DNA from: Diphasiastrum complanatum
Taxonomy: Eukaryota; Streptophyta; Lycopodiopsida; Lycopodiales; Lycopodiaceae
Assembly (NCBI GenBank): GCA_029204225.1
Contig: CM055097.1
Span: 10,155,184-10,219,183, forward strand
Reading direction: 5' to 3'
DNA length: 64,000 nucleotides
Notes under the pieces: generated by a model
Seen by the model: the letters and a program-made list of their open reading frames with translations, nothing else
Told to the model about the DNA's origin: nothing
The model's database searches: none
Position numbers and translations under genes: made by a program
Shown here: piece by piece, positions 34,500-46,712 of the stretch
How the letters are laid out: each line of letters opens with the position of its first letter
Position numbering within the stretch: position 1 is the stretch's first letter

Positions 34500-35289
34500 T
34501 TGAATCATGGTGCTTGAGCTAAGACTTGATGTAATAGATCATAGTTTAACCTTGTCGGTCTTCTAGCTCGTTGGCACACATCGCATTTTCTCAGGTATTC
34601 CTCTATATCCTTATGAATTGTCGACCACCAGCATCCTGATTGCAGGATCTTGCGAATTGTAATGTCAGATGTAAAATGACCACCACCCATGTCGTCGTGT
34701 GATAATGATATAATCCGGGTGGTTTCATGTGGAAGAACACACCTTTGGAGGATGTTATCTGATCCTCATCGATACAATTGGCCGGCAATCAACTGATAAG
34801 GTCTAGCTCCGAGTATCAACTTTCGTTGTTCCGCCTTTGGTAGAGATTTGTCTGGTGGCCCCACATCGGCGGCCCATTCCGATACTGTATCAATATAAAC
34901 AAAGCAACATCTGGTTGGGTTGTCGTTTCCTTCCCTTTGATTCGCGACACATGATCTGCCATATAATGTTTCTTTCCCTTGCGTACCATTATCCGGAAAT
35001 CAAACTCCAATAGCAGAAGCAACTATCGCATGATTTGTCCCGTGTTGCAAGTTATATTTACTAGATATAGCAAGGGTTGATGGTCCATATAAAATGCAAA
35101 GTGTGTGGCCATCAGATAGCGTCGAAAATTCTTGACCGCATAAATCATGGCCAGTGCTTTTCGCTCTGTGATTGAATAGTTCATTTATGATTCATTGAGC
35201 TGTCGGTTGGCAAAGCGGACTGAAAAATCCTTTTTGCATTCCCCTGGCTAGGTCAAGATGACTCCAACTGCATACTTTGATGCGTCCAG
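34500..35289 (-). pseudogene. Ty3/Gypsy RNase H and integrase zinc-domain remnant
   Basis: On the - strand from 35289 down, the sequence reads DASKYAVGVILT, then ERKALAMIYAVKNFRRYLM and LLLLEFDFRIMVRKGKKHYM with ADHVSRIKG, which is Gypsy RNase H. After frameshifts it reads GGGHFTSDITIRKILQSGCW and KDIEEYLRKCDVCQRARRPT, the H2C2 zinc domain of Gypsy integrase. Several stops interrupt it. The upstream end is fused to a Copia gag at a CTGGA microhomology (35285-35289). No Gypsy RT core or integrase catalytic core was recognised. Confidence 0.8.
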
Positions 35290-36120
35290 AATCCAGAAAC
35301 CAAGAATCATCCAAAACTGTGTTTTGGTCTTTGACCATAAATGCGTCTTCGTCCACTTCAACTTGGGGAGATGATGTAACTGTAATTTGCTTGCTGAGAA
35401 TTCGGCAATCCTAGATCTCATGGTTATTGCGTTTGCAATACCTACAAAACATCTTCTTCTTCAACTGTGGATTTGATGATTGTCCTTGACTTTGAGTCGG
35501 GGCTTCTGATTCGTTGCAGTCTTCTTGGAGCTTTTCTGCTTCTGTCATTTAGAGTCTTTGTTGACGTATAGAGCCTGAGATGAGGAAGTAGACGAAGTGT
35601 CTTGACTTATTCGATTATCTTCTTGTAGCAACATAGTGATAACTCTGGTAAGAGCTAAATCTGAGTGTGTCGTGATGATCTCATCACCCAGTTCCCATAT
35701 GTAGGGGGCATGCTTGAAAGCAATGTCATAATTGCATCTTGATCGTCTAAGACTGATCCGACAGCGGCCATCTATTGCAAGAGATTCTTAAACTGGTTAA
35801 TGTGACTCTAAAGAGGATTACCATTTGAGATCTTGAGTGTGAAGAATTTCCTTCGTAGGTGTAACTTGATAGTTATGCCTCTCACATCATTTAGTGAGCT
35901 CAGGATGTCCCAAACTTCTTTTGAAGTTTTGGCTTCAACTATGTGTCCAATCTATGTATCTGATATATTGAGGATGATAAGCAGGAAAGCTTTACCATCC
36001 TTCGATTTCCACTTTGAGTCTTTTGTGTCGTCTTCAGATTTCACTTCGATACCTGTAACAACATCCACAACTCGTTGACGATTAGCAAGGTCTTCATTTT
36101 AAATTTTCATTACTGATAAT
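35285..36120 (-). pseudogene. Copia gag (UBN2-type) fused to a Gypsy fragment
   Basis: The - strand encodes a gag with GIEVKSEDDTKDSKWKSKDG, KAFLLIILNISDTQIGHIVE, VWDILSSLNDVRGITIKLHL and RRKFFTLKISNG. A CCHC knuckle (FCRYCKRNNHEI*DC) follows with a stop inside it, then DDSWFLDSG, the start of the Copia protease (normally DSGA). At DSG the sequence changes to Gypsy RNase H. It is related to the gag at 56185-56720. In-frame stops mark it as decayed. Confidence 0.75.
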
Positions 36121-36250
36121 TGGATCCATTCAGACTGGCTTTATTTTGAGAATCCATATAAAAACTTAGTCTATCGGTTGTATTGATATTGATACTATGA
36201 TGGATCAATCTGATAAGAGATTAGAAATATTCTAATACCGGATAGAATGC

Positions 36251-36260
36251 TCTAATACCA
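36251..36260 (-). promoter_or_regulatory. Primer-binding site of the minus-strand Copia
   Basis: Read on the - strand, this is TGGTATTAGA(GC), a one-mismatch match to the initiator-Met tRNA site. It follows the LTR end TGACA with no spacer. Confidence 0.6.
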
Positions 36261-37168
36261 TGTCAGAAATAGGTGAGTAATGGAATAGTAGAAACTTCCT
36301 TCTTCCAATGCATGACTACGCCTATCAATTTTGAACAAAACAGTAGTGACGGAAATCATGTTCATTCATTAGTAACTAATCTTGAAATTGCTAGAAACTA
36401 AGTGATTACGTAGCCAAACATAAAGCATTGAATTCTCAGACAATTTCTATCAGTTACAAAAACATTACAGAGATGCATACATTCTGACACATACTGAACG
36501 CAATAAGAAGTTTGATTTCATTAGTAAGAAAACAAATCAGATGCAAATGAGCGCAAGTAATAGCAGATCGAAACCACACACTCTAAGCTATCTATGAGTA
36601 ACTGAGAATAAGTTTGAAATCATGCAACTCTGCTAATAAGCAGTAGCACAATAGCAACTCTAAAATAAACTCTAAAGATTGAGCTAGAATGTTCAAGAGA
36701 GTTCAAGCTTGAAAGCTTGATAGAGAGCTAACTACAATACGTTCTGGTCGTGAACGATCTGCTTGATGAGAGCGCATGAAGCGTTGTGTAATAACACTCA
36801 ACTCCCTCACAATTCACAACACGATAATGAGATGTATGAATAGCTGATTTATACTAAGTAATTAGGTCGACAAATGTGATTGCCAGTTGGCTGGAGTCCG
36901 CTGGAATTCATCCAGTTCCTTCTTAGAAATTAATTGCTAATAAGCGGCGTCAATCACCATAAATAGTTTGTTTGCATAAATGAGCGAAACTGTCACTCTG
37001 CAGAAATGAACGTAAACTGCCATCAGGGAAAAGCGAATATGCCGAAGTGAGAGAAAATCTTGAAGGGCAAAAAATGCGAAGGTCTTCAGTAAAGTCATTT
37101 CCTTAATTTTAGGGCACTTTGAAAATGCAAAAAACGTGACATTGCATTTTTACTTGAAATTCCTGACA
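36261..37168 (-). repeat. 5' LTR of the minus-strand Copia
   Basis: This candidate LTR of about 908 bases has 6-bp terminal inversions (TGTCAG at 36261, CTGACA ending at 37168) and a minus-strand TATA motif AGTATAAATC at 36854-36845. It directly precedes the primer-binding site and gag. The outer boundary rests on the terminal inversion alone. Confidence 0.55.
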
Positions 37169-37399
37169 GACAAAAAATGCGAAAAAAGGTGACACTGTTG
37201 TCAAACTCTGTGTATCTCTGCAGACTGTGTAAAAACACTTGTAATTCTACAGGCTATGTAAAACACAAAAAAAATCCGCAAAACTGGATAAATAGTTGGA
37301 TGGAGATTAAAAACCGATTAGTCAAATAGTAGGAAGGAGAATAATCCAACACATCAAAGATCAGTTTATCGACCTCAAAGGTAAGGGCAAAGCTCATAT

Positions 37400-38720
37400 A
37401 GTCAAATTATTGAACTTTTCAATTCCTGAGTCGATTATTCCTATTGAAGGTCCTAGCTCGTCTACTCCAGACGAACAACTTATCAGCAGTAAATCCAAAG
37501 AAGATGATGTTGCACCTCAGCGACTATAGCATGATGAATAATCAACTTCACTCATTACCCAGAAGATCGACAAGAGAACGCATGCCACCTATAAGGTATA
37601 TCGATGACTCTGAAGCCTATCTTGTTCAAGAGCTGACTACTATCGAAGAGGCACTCAGTCAGCCCCCCGATTCCGATCTTTAGAAAGAAGCTATGGATAA
37701 AGAGCATTCATCTCTTATCAAGAACCAGAGTTGGACTATTGTCGAATTACCTGCCAGCAGAAATGTAGTTGATTGCAAATGGATATTAAAAATAAAATGC
37801 AAGGCAAATGGAAGCATAGATCGAAGAAAAGCTTGACTTGTCGCGAGAGGATTTTCTCAGGTACATAATGTTTAACTACTGGACTGAATGTCTCAGTGTA
37901 GTTGACATTCTTCGTTCAGACTTCTATTGTCATTTGCTGCTGCAACAAATTTAGAGATACATCAAATGGATGTACAAATAGCTTATCTTAATGGAGTTAT
38001 CGAAGAAGATATTTACATGAGGCAACCCAAAGGCTATAATATCGAAAGCAAATAGAGTCATGTATGTAAACTCCACAAAGCACTTTATGGCTTAAAGCAA
38101 TCTGCTCGAGCATGGTTTCAAAAGATCAACACTTTTCTTATCAATCATGGCTATAAACCAACCACTTCAGATTCTAATGCCTATTTCAAGTCAGTGCAGC
38201 ATTCTTTTAATATCATCACTTTGTATGTGGACGACACATTGCTTTTCAGCAACAATATCGATCTAATAAAAGAAGCCAAATCAATGCTATCATCAGAATT
38301 CGACATGCCCGATATGGGCGAAGCTCATTATTGTCTAGGTATTCAAATCTAGAGAGACAAAGAGCAAAAGTTGATCTATATCAACAAAGATACATTCACC
38401 ATATGTTTACCAGATATAATATGATGAATTGCAAGATAGCTCACTCACCGATGGACCCAGGAGTCAAATTGTCGAAGGACCAATGTCCTCAGATGATCGA
38501 AGAGAAGGATCAAATGCGTGAGTATCCTTATCGTTCGATAATAGGATCTCTTATGTACGCGATGATCTGTACCAGATCAGTACTCTTGAAGGGTGAAGGG
38601 ATTTGGTTAGTGAGACCGATCTCACAAAAGAAAAGCCTCCAGAGAGAGACTCAAGGAGAGTTGAATGGATCAGAAAAGATGAACGCGCAATGGCAATCAT
38701 TGTTTCGTCCATAAAATAGT
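37400..38720 (+). pseudogene. Degenerate Copia RT, plus strand
   Basis: Joined frames read IRYIDDSEAYLVQELTTIEE, QSWTIVELPASRNVVDCKWI, LEIHQMDVQIAYLNGVIEED, KLHKALYGLKQSARAW and the catalytic LYVDDTLLFSNNIDLIKEAK, then GEAHYCLGIQI. At least six stops and several frameshifts are present. RNase H is missing. The RT resembles the one at 58243-58500, so both probably come from one family. Confidence 0.8.
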
Positions 38721-38879
38721 GACACCTTTTGTGCACAACTTAGAAATTGTGGAGGTTCAAATAAAGACATATTAATATTTTTTATTCTTGTAGGTTTTTA
38801 AGGAGAAGACATGTGTTTTTTTGTTTGATATAATAAGTCAGACCTTTCCAAATAGTTTGACATGATTGATCTTGGACCA

Positions 38880-39070
38880 ATGCGTTATGTTTTTGGTATT
38901 CAAGATAATTGTAACAAATCCAAAAACCAAAATATCTTAGTCAACAAAAATATTTGCAAAACATTCTTGAAAAGTAAAAGATGAATGGCACTAAGCCCAT
39001 TGATTGTCTCAAGACCCATATACTATAATTCTTATAGGATTTATGTAAAACCTTGAAATAGACTCTTGAT
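38880..39070 (+). pseudogene. Second Copia RT scrap
   Basis: The sequence MRYVFGIQDN, then QNILVNKNICKTFL and MNGTKPIDCLKTHI follows the pattern after the GLHYFLGIE box of Copia RT. It is short and full of stops. It may be the tail of a different insertion. Confidence 0.4.
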
Positions 39071-39381
39071 CACATACCTTAGTTGTATATCAAAACGTTT
39101 TCAAAGACAACAAGCCTTAGTATATGGAAAGTAATAGGTAAGCTTGTAGTAAGTTTTTAAAGTCGATAGGAGTAGAATGACTAAGTGTCACTTCAAGCTA
39201 ATGTTTAGGTTAGGTCACAATCAGCTATTTCCAACATTTAGACTATTCAATACACAATGTGCATTAACGTTGCTTCTATGTCACTTGTATTCCTTCTGCC
39301 AAATCAATTTGAATGTTAAATTTAGCCTGAAATTCAACTTGCCTTTAGTTCAAAATGTCACCTAACATTCAACAACGTGGG

Positions 39382-39383
<2 letters not shown>

Positions 39384-39437
<54 letters not shown>
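39384..39437. repeat. (GA)n microsatellite
   Basis: A GA tract with no recognisable LINE end at either side. Confidence 0.95.
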
Positions 39438-39442
<5 letters not shown>

Positions 39443-40482
39443 CTTTTTTTTAGCAAGAAACCTTTGTAGCTTGTGATAGCTAGTTTTCTACCTTAGTCAA
39501 GGATTCGATAGAATAGTGGGCAAACTTGCCCGAGTACCTTGGATGGAGTAAAGACAATCCACTAGGTAACCTTGTGCCATGTAGATACTTGTGTTAGAAG
39601 GATTGGAATGAAATTATTGGACAATGGGAAAGACAATTTCCACAATGTACTTTGGAGTGTCACACAAAAATATTGATGAGGGCTAAAAAAAGGCTGAAAT
39701 AATTACACAATAGAAACCTACATATGTGATATATAGTCTCAACAAATTTCTTATAGAGTATATATATTCTCCGTGTTCCATACAAAAAGGAGACCAGATA
39801 GCTGCTTGTTGCGAGTGCTCCTAGCTGTGCTGACATTGGCAACATACTTATTAGCTGCTAAGTGGCTATGTCATGGCAATTCTCTTTCCTCATCTGATCA
39901 AAGTGAGAAGACTACCGAATATGCATAATGGCATACCGTAGTATGCATGTATTGATCTATAATGGCCGATTGTCAATTGGCAAGATTGGTAAATGTTTTA
40001 CCACTATGAATCAATATTTAATATGTAAAATATGATATGATTCAAAGCACAAGTTTCCAAAGTTAGCAAATATGAACTGTTGGCATGTAGGTTTTACCTG
40101 TTGCCCATGCCAAGGCAGACAATCTGGCTATAGGGCAAGGTGAGTTCAGCCTTCCTGGCATCTGAGGAAGAAGTTGGTTCGGAGCTAATTTTATACAACC
40201 TTCAGATATCATTTTAATTAGTCTTCAGCAACCATTTTCTACACCAAGGAAACATCCGCAGCACTGGGAGTATTTTTTATTGTTCAGGTACTTTCACTAT
40301 GATAATTGAAGCTTTGCGCCACTTCAGTGAAAATGCTGCTCAAATCTATGATTATCAAGCTAATTTGTAAACAAAAGATAATCAATGTAAATCTCTACAG
40401 CTCTTCAAGTTGACATAATTCAGAACATCACCAATAACTTGAGTCATTTTCAGTAGTGTGAAGATGCTACGCAGGTATGCGT

Positions 40483-40485
<3 letters not shown>

Positions 40486-40555
<70 letters not shown>
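40486..40555. repeat. (GA)n microsatellite
   Basis: A 70-base GA tract with no recognised element at its flanks. Confidence 0.95.
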
Positions 40556-40558
<3 letters not shown>

Positions 40559-43084
40559 GCTTGAAAATTATGAGCATCTGCGGTAACACCCTTAGTTTTT
40601 GAACTTTGCAAATAATTACCTATTTTTCTTAACTTGATGTCAATCTGGTGTTAATCCAGCCAAGCTGTTAAGCTAAAAGCAAATGACTGAATCGTCAGAA
40701 CACATCAACTTCAATTTTAGCTAAAATTCTAAGGCTCGACTTAAGATTAGGTTTTTAGCAGGATGCTTGGTTTTAACTTGCTTTGGGATGACCTTAAAGC
40801 TGTTGCAGAGTTATTGTTCCTCCCCTAACTTAAAGGATGCGAAAATGCATATTCCTGATATTTTAGTTCGTATGGACTCCACAATGGGGATTCAAGTTTC
40901 TATGAAAATGAAAATGGGGTATATTGGAGGAGTAAAGAATCTGCCTTTCTTTATAAGAGTAAACTAACTTATCCTTAAGAGAATGTTTCAAGATAATTAT
41001 CCTTAGCTTAATTCAAAAGGAATTTCCAACTCTTTAGATTCTGACGACCATGCTCTAACAAGCCTTGCATGAGTGGCTGGAGCTCATCCTCTCTCACCTA
41101 CGCCATGGCTTTTAAATTTCTATGAATGAGGACAAGGACAAAGCAAATTTTGACAATGATGAAACCATCCAAAATAGTTTCTACAATCATTGCAACATTC
41201 TCTTGTTGACTATTCTATGTAAGTACTCTTTGAGTCCTCCAATTTCAAGGATTCAATTGTTTCCTTAAAAGGTCAAATCTTGAATAACGAAATTTACATT
41301 TTAGGTTCGAAAGACAACCAAATAATCTATAGCGTATACTTCACCTCATCCTATTACAGAAAATAGCCATAAAACTTACAAATATTTCCTTTCACTAATT
41401 TACTTGCGGTAAAGCAAATTTACATTTTAGCTTTGGAAGACACCAGATAATCTAGAGTATACTTCCACCTCATTCTATCACAGTTAATAGCTGTAAACCT
41501 TAAAAATATTTCCTGTGCCTAATTTGCTTGGCATAGAGCTCTGATATTGTTTCTTGGATCTTAGCACATCTGATAGTGTGTATGACAGCTTTGTCGGGAC
41601 GAAGACTTTTCATGGTTTGCGAGACCAGTTAGCATAATATTCTAACCATACACTTCCGTGTAATTGCTATATTGAGGCCCATTTGGGACGGCTATGCATT
41701 TAACTCCATTATATTTGCACCATTGCATATTGTGGAGCAGTGATTTGTGATCACTTGACCAAGTCAGAAGTTAATAATATGTGAAGAACAAGTGCTCCAT
41801 AGGGCTAAAAGCTTTTTAGGCAGAGAGACTTCTAGACATTATTAGTTGGAGAGAGTTCAGGAGGATCATCGTAATGATTGTTCATGATGGGACATTGACT
41901 ACTGTTCATTATTGAGTTCACACCTGCATTACTATAATTAAGTTCTCTTAAGAAAGTGTCTCTTGGTGAAGCAATCCGCAGTAACAAAATGGTTAACATA
42001 AAGATTCTTAGTGTTAAGTTAAAAAATGTTCTTAACCTGTGATGTTTACATATACCAACAAAGGGATATCTTTCGAAAATACTGCTTTTATAACAAACTT
42101 GTTTTCTAAAAGTAAAATGCACTTGGTGATTTAAAGAATAGCCGATTTCTTCAGGGAGACTGGATTATTCGGTACATTGTATTTAATTTGCTGCACTGCC
42201 AAGGAATATGTTGTCCACAGAACAACCTTTTCTTGAGTTCGTGTACATGGTTTATGGTGTGCACTCGACCCTAATATCTCGGTTAGCTCTTCAAATCTGT
42301 GCTGATTCTGATTTCTATCATCCCTCGTCAAGAAGCTGTTACTTGATCCGGGGATTTTTTCCTGAATGTGCTCGCTGTATTAAGCCTGTCATCATCAGAT
42401 ACCGTGATTATTTGCAAAGTTTGATGACTTGTTCCAATCTGATTGTAGTCTCCTTTCTCATAGTAGAAGCGGAAGACCTTATTTTATGATTGTAGGATAC
42501 TATCCGTTCAGTTTCAGGACCTCTGAAGCTCTTTGTCACGGTCTTTATAAGTCATCCAAATGACAGCAGGAACACAATACATGAACATTACAGTGAACAA
42601 AAACTAATGAAAGAGGTATTTATGATTGCATGGTCTACTAAACTAAGAAACATAATATGCATCAATTTGCCTGCATTGCTTGAAATACCCCATTTACAAT
42701 CAACACAAATGAGCTATGAGCCTGTTTCATTCACCTTTGAGTGGCATTTGAACTGTTAAGATGTGACAACCCGATGTCTTTAATCATAAAATGAGCAAAA
42801 ACAAACAAGTAGAGCTTGTAATATCTTTTCAGAATAAAATCCTGCTGACCTTTGACGTAGAGACAAGTCTTTGAATGCTGGTAAGGGGACGATTCATTTA
42901 TATCACTGAATTTAAATGTTCATTTGATCTCGCAGGTCATACGGTTAGAAATGCCATGAATTGTAACAAAACAGTAGTACCACCAAATTTAATCACAATC
43001 TGCAGTTGGTTTCATCATTTTAAGAATCCTTGATAGTTAAAAAGTTCCTAGAAATGCAACAATGTCTCAGTACTCCAATGACTG
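40556..43084. other. Intergenic stretch downstream of the receptor kinase
   Basis: This presumably includes the 3' UTR of the minus-strand kinase near 43084. No other gene was recognised. A near-duplicate phrase (AATTTACATTTTAG followed by CCTCATYCTATYACAG) occurs at about 41290 and 41415, a diverged tandem duplication of about 125 bases. Confidence 0.4.
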
Positions 43085-45611
43085 TCAAGACCTTGTTGGA
43101 TTGAAAGAGTCTGAGGCATCAGAAACAGAGGTTGGATTATATGGAGATCCACGGCCCTCTGACTCAGCCGACCTCTCCTCGGACTTGTCAGATGGTGGTC
43201 TGGAGCCATCACCAGAATCAATTTGCCTAATCTCCTCAATCATCTTCACCACTTGCTTCATTTTCGGCCTTTGATCAGGGGAAGTTGCAACACAGGCCAA
43301 AGCAATTTGTAGCATCTGCACCATCTCTTCCTCGATATTCTGATACCTCATCAGCTCCAAGTCAAATACTTCAGCAGTCCATTCTTCCCGAACAACAGAT
43401 TGTACCCATCGAGGCAGATCAATGCCTTCGTCATTAAGAGATGACTGCGTAGGAGCTTTTCCAGTTAACAGTTCTAGCAGAAGAACACCAAAGCTGTAGA
43501 CATCGGATTTCTGTGTCACCTTCCTAGTTTCGGCAACTTCTGGAGCTCGATATCCAACAATACGGGAGGCGGCAGCGGGGCCAAGAAGTTGTGCAAGTCC
43601 AAAATCTGAGATACATGCATCAAGCTCTCTCTTTAACAATACATTTGATGACTTAATATTACCATGACTAAATCCAGGATTGCCACCTTGATCGTGCAAA
43701 TAAGCAATTCCGCGAGCAGTACCAAGAGCAATACGAACTCGAGTCACCCAATCCAACGGAGTGCGTCCGGCACCTCTATTACCTGTATGAGCTCATGCAG
43801 ATCACTAGGTAAGAAGGAAATATACAGAGGCATTGACAAATGCAGTATTAGTCTAAGAAGAAGTGGTGTATGTATATCATTTGGAGTTTATGATGAGAGG
43901 TTCATCACAGTCACACAAACCAAATGATTTTCCAAGCATGATAACTACTTTGGATGCACATGACAGTCAATGGTTTATAGGCATAGATGTTTTTGATCTT
44001 ATAGTAGTTGCCTTCAATCCAGCAAACATAAACAAAAAGAACATATATGTTAGAGAACCTTGAACATTATCTGTAAAAGGAAAATGTGTAAACGTTGAAA
44101 CAAAAAGAACAAACATCTAAGAAAGCTTCATAAAATTATCTGCAGTTAAAAACATTGCGTAAAACTAGTTATTTCCAGAACAATTTAAGGATGCCAAACA
44201 TATCCCGGAAGTCATCTGAAAAAATGCTTCTGGATAGAACAACAATGTTTTTTATGAGTGGTTTGGAAATGAAGGTCAACAATGATCACTTACCATGTAA
44301 GAGAGCTGACAAGCTTCCCATGGGTAAATAATCATAGACAAGCAGCTTTTCATCTTTGGAGAAATAATATGCTCTCAATGGAACTAGATTTGGGTGCTGC
44401 AACCTGCCTATAGATTGGATCTGCTGCTCAAACTCTTTGCGGCCAGTGACTATGTCTTTCAGCCTCTTCACAGCCACCACAACTCCATCTTCCAGCACTG
44501 CCTTGTAGGCAGTTCCCACACTGCCTTTGCCTAGCACCTCCGCCGAAGCTCTCAGGAGATCTTCCAGCTCAAATTTGTAGCGAGCACCTTCGAAGAATAC
44601 GAGCTTGCTGCGATCCGGCTCGGCTTGCAAAGTTGAAATGGCAGACTCATCTTTTGACTCATCCCATTTGGCGCTGCTCACATCCAGAGACTTGTCACGA
44701 TTCCTTGTGGTTTTAGCAGCTCCATCTCTCTTCCGACAACAAAGAAGAAGAAGAAACAGTAACAGCAGCAAAGCTGCTACACCTCCAATGACTATGCCTA
44801 TGATTGCTCCTGTGGAAAGCTTTTTAGACGATTTTTTATGAGATAAAGGAGCTGGGACGGCTGTAGATCCAGGGCCCAGAGGAGGCGCTGAAGAGGGGCT
44901 GTTGACGCAAGGAGCAGCTAGAGGTGCACCACAGATCTGATTTCCAGAAAAATCCTCAATAGGAAACTTTTTTGCTAGACTTGGTGGAATGGGTCCGCTT
45001 AGATTGTTGTTTGCCACACTAAACTGCGCCAAGCTGGCGATGTTGAGGTCAGGGAGGGGGCCTGACAGGGAGTTATTCTGCAGATACAAAGTGCCCAAAT
45101 GGCTGGCATTTTTTAAGGAGGGAGGAATGCTTCCACTGAGATTGTTGAAGGCAAAGTTTATGCGACTCAGCAAGGGCCAAGCTGAGAAATCTGGAAGAGG
45201 GCCTGAAAGTTTGTTGCTCTGAAAGTAAAGGCTCTTCAGACTTTTACAGTTGCTTAGATCACTAGGTAATGGACCAGAAAGAGCGTTGGATCTAAAGCTC
45301 AAAATGCGAAGATCTGTTAGATTTCCTAGTGTTCCATCAGGAATGGCTCCTGAGAGCCCTGCTCCTGGCAACCTTATGCTCTGCACGCGACTTCCTACGC
45401 ACACTACACCTTTCCATTGGCAAGGACTGAGGCTAGAATTCCATTTCAGACGTGGATTAACTGCGGAGCGGAAAGCTAGCAATGCCGCTTGATCGGAAGC
45501 AATATCGTCTCCAAGCACCAGAAGAAAATGAGCAAACAACATCAGAAAACTCACAAGACGGCAGCTTGTTGCATCTATCCTCATTCTCAGCTTCTTCTTC
45601 CGCTCCATCAT
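43085..45611 (-). CDS. LRR receptor-like kinase, RKL1/RLK902 type (LRR-III)
   Basis: This is a membrane receptor kinase of the LRR-III group, usually classed as probable inactive kinases with roles in growth or immunity signalling. Exon 1 is 45611-44294 and exon 2 is 43782-43085; the join GT+G gives [16 protein letters not shown]. It starts with a signal peptide ([15 protein letters not shown]). An LRRNT follows ([19 protein letters not shown]), then about five LRRs (LSGPLP repeats), a Pro/Ser juxtamembrane stretch and a transmembrane helix ([20 protein letters not shown]). The kinase has [26 protein letters not shown] in place of HRDLKxxN, and SDFGL. The catalytic Asp is therefore Asn, as in this family. 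The length is about 671 residues. I chose Met at 45611 ahead of the charged n-region; Met at 45668 or 45584 is possible. Confidence 0.93.
43783..44293 (-). other. Intron of the receptor kinase gene
   Basis: This 511-base intron has donor GTAAGT (44293-44288) and an acceptor ending CAG at 43783. It interrupts the kinase domain just after SALLHG, the conserved intron position of this family as I recall it. Confidence 0.9.
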
Positions 45612-46049
45612 GATCAGGCAGCTGTGCACACAAAACTCTATAAGGTAGGACAAGGGGAATAATCGCATCCTTCCATGAAGTTCACTCAGCTCATTGAGTG
45701 TTCAAAGCTTCCAAGCTGAGCTATAATAAGCCCTTGGAATCTTTCCCTGGGCTTCCTACGCTTTCCCATCATCCTGGTTCCTGCTCACACACACGGAATC
45801 CACTTAAACGTGAAGAAGATCAATTACCGAACTCCCAGGATCATCATTAAACTGAAAACTTCACACCGGTGCTGAACAAAGCATCTGAGAGTAGCAGAAA
45901 AGACACAGGAATGCTTACACTTTGCAGCGGAGAGTAAAAAGAAAGAGAGTGAGGAGTGGGAAGAATGAGGGTGAAGAAGGAGGAGAGGAGTCAGGATTCA
46001 TGATGCAACGCCAGTGAAGGAGGAGAAAAATCGAGCTGGCTATGGCTAT

Positions 46050-46126
46050 GGCGTTGGCGTTGGCGTTGGCGTTGGCGAGCAGCAGAAGCAGAGCAGAAGC
46101 AGAAGCAGAAGCAGAAGCAGAAGCAG
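46050..46126. repeat. Hexanucleotide repeats upstream of the receptor kinase
   Basis: About four GTTGGC units (46050-46078) are followed by six or so CAGAAG units (46079-46126). They lie about 440 bases upstream of the kinase start, in its likely promoter or 5' leader. On the coding strand they are CTTCTG and GCCAAC repeats. Confidence 0.85.
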
Positions 46127-46563
46127 GTAGAGAGCAGAGAAGAGCGCAGGGCGGGCATTAAAGCTACAGAAACGAAAAGAAAAAGGTGGCGGGGCCCGTA
46201 GGGGTCACCCTTCCCAACCAAAGTAGCAGTGACCCTTGGTCCTACTCATAGGGAGTCAGCGTTCTCTGGCTGGGGCTAGCGGGTAGGCGGTTGGCCAGCT
46301 GTCCCACCTGCTGTGGAATATCATCTGGGGTTCACTTAACCGCGGTATGAGTAGTAGACATTGATTAATGCCCTCACCGCCTGCAGCAGGGTTGGGTAGG
46401 GATTAGGGCAGCCTTCGAATCTGATATGATATAATAAAAATGGCCACAACCAAAAAAATGACGGTTGGTCACCTACATCTACTTAAGCATTGCTTGGCCC
46501 ACATTCTCAACTATGAGTCTATGACTATGCACCAAAAGAGTCCAAAGTTCTATATGGACTAGG

Positions 46564-46712
46564 TAGTGGGCGTGGGCAGGCAGCCTTCAACGCACCTCGT
46601 CGCAGGGGGCCCACTACCGTGTAGCAGGTGGCCTTCACGCACCGAGCCGCCCTGCGGCGAGGTGCGTTGAAGGCTGCCTGCTACAGGGTAGCAGGCCTGC
46701 CCACGCCTGCTA
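46564..46712. mobile_element. Short GC-rich foldback element (MITE-like)
   Basis: This 149-base element has inverted ends (TAGTGGGCGTGGGCAGGC at 46564-46581; TAGCAGGCGTGGGCAGGC on the - strand at 46712-46695). Inside, a 31-bp inverted repeat with one mismatch (46576-46606 with 46651-46681) flanks a loop that holds a third diverged copy of the arm. No convincing target duplication was found, so the superfamily is open. Confidence 0.65.

Noticed and set aside
43664-44063. Plus-strand frames over the kinase intron and exon 2
   Set aside because: They are antisense to the kinase coding sequence or intronic, with no motif.
45612-45668. Upstream Met extending the kinase by 19 residues
   Set aside because: It would place a second hydrophobic segment before the charged n-region. 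The start at 45611 gives a normal signal peptide, but the upstream start cannot be excluded.
45991-46221. 76-codon minus-strand frame upstream of the kinase
   Set aside because: It is driven by the CTTCTG hexanucleotide repeats (Cys-Phe runs) and has no domain.
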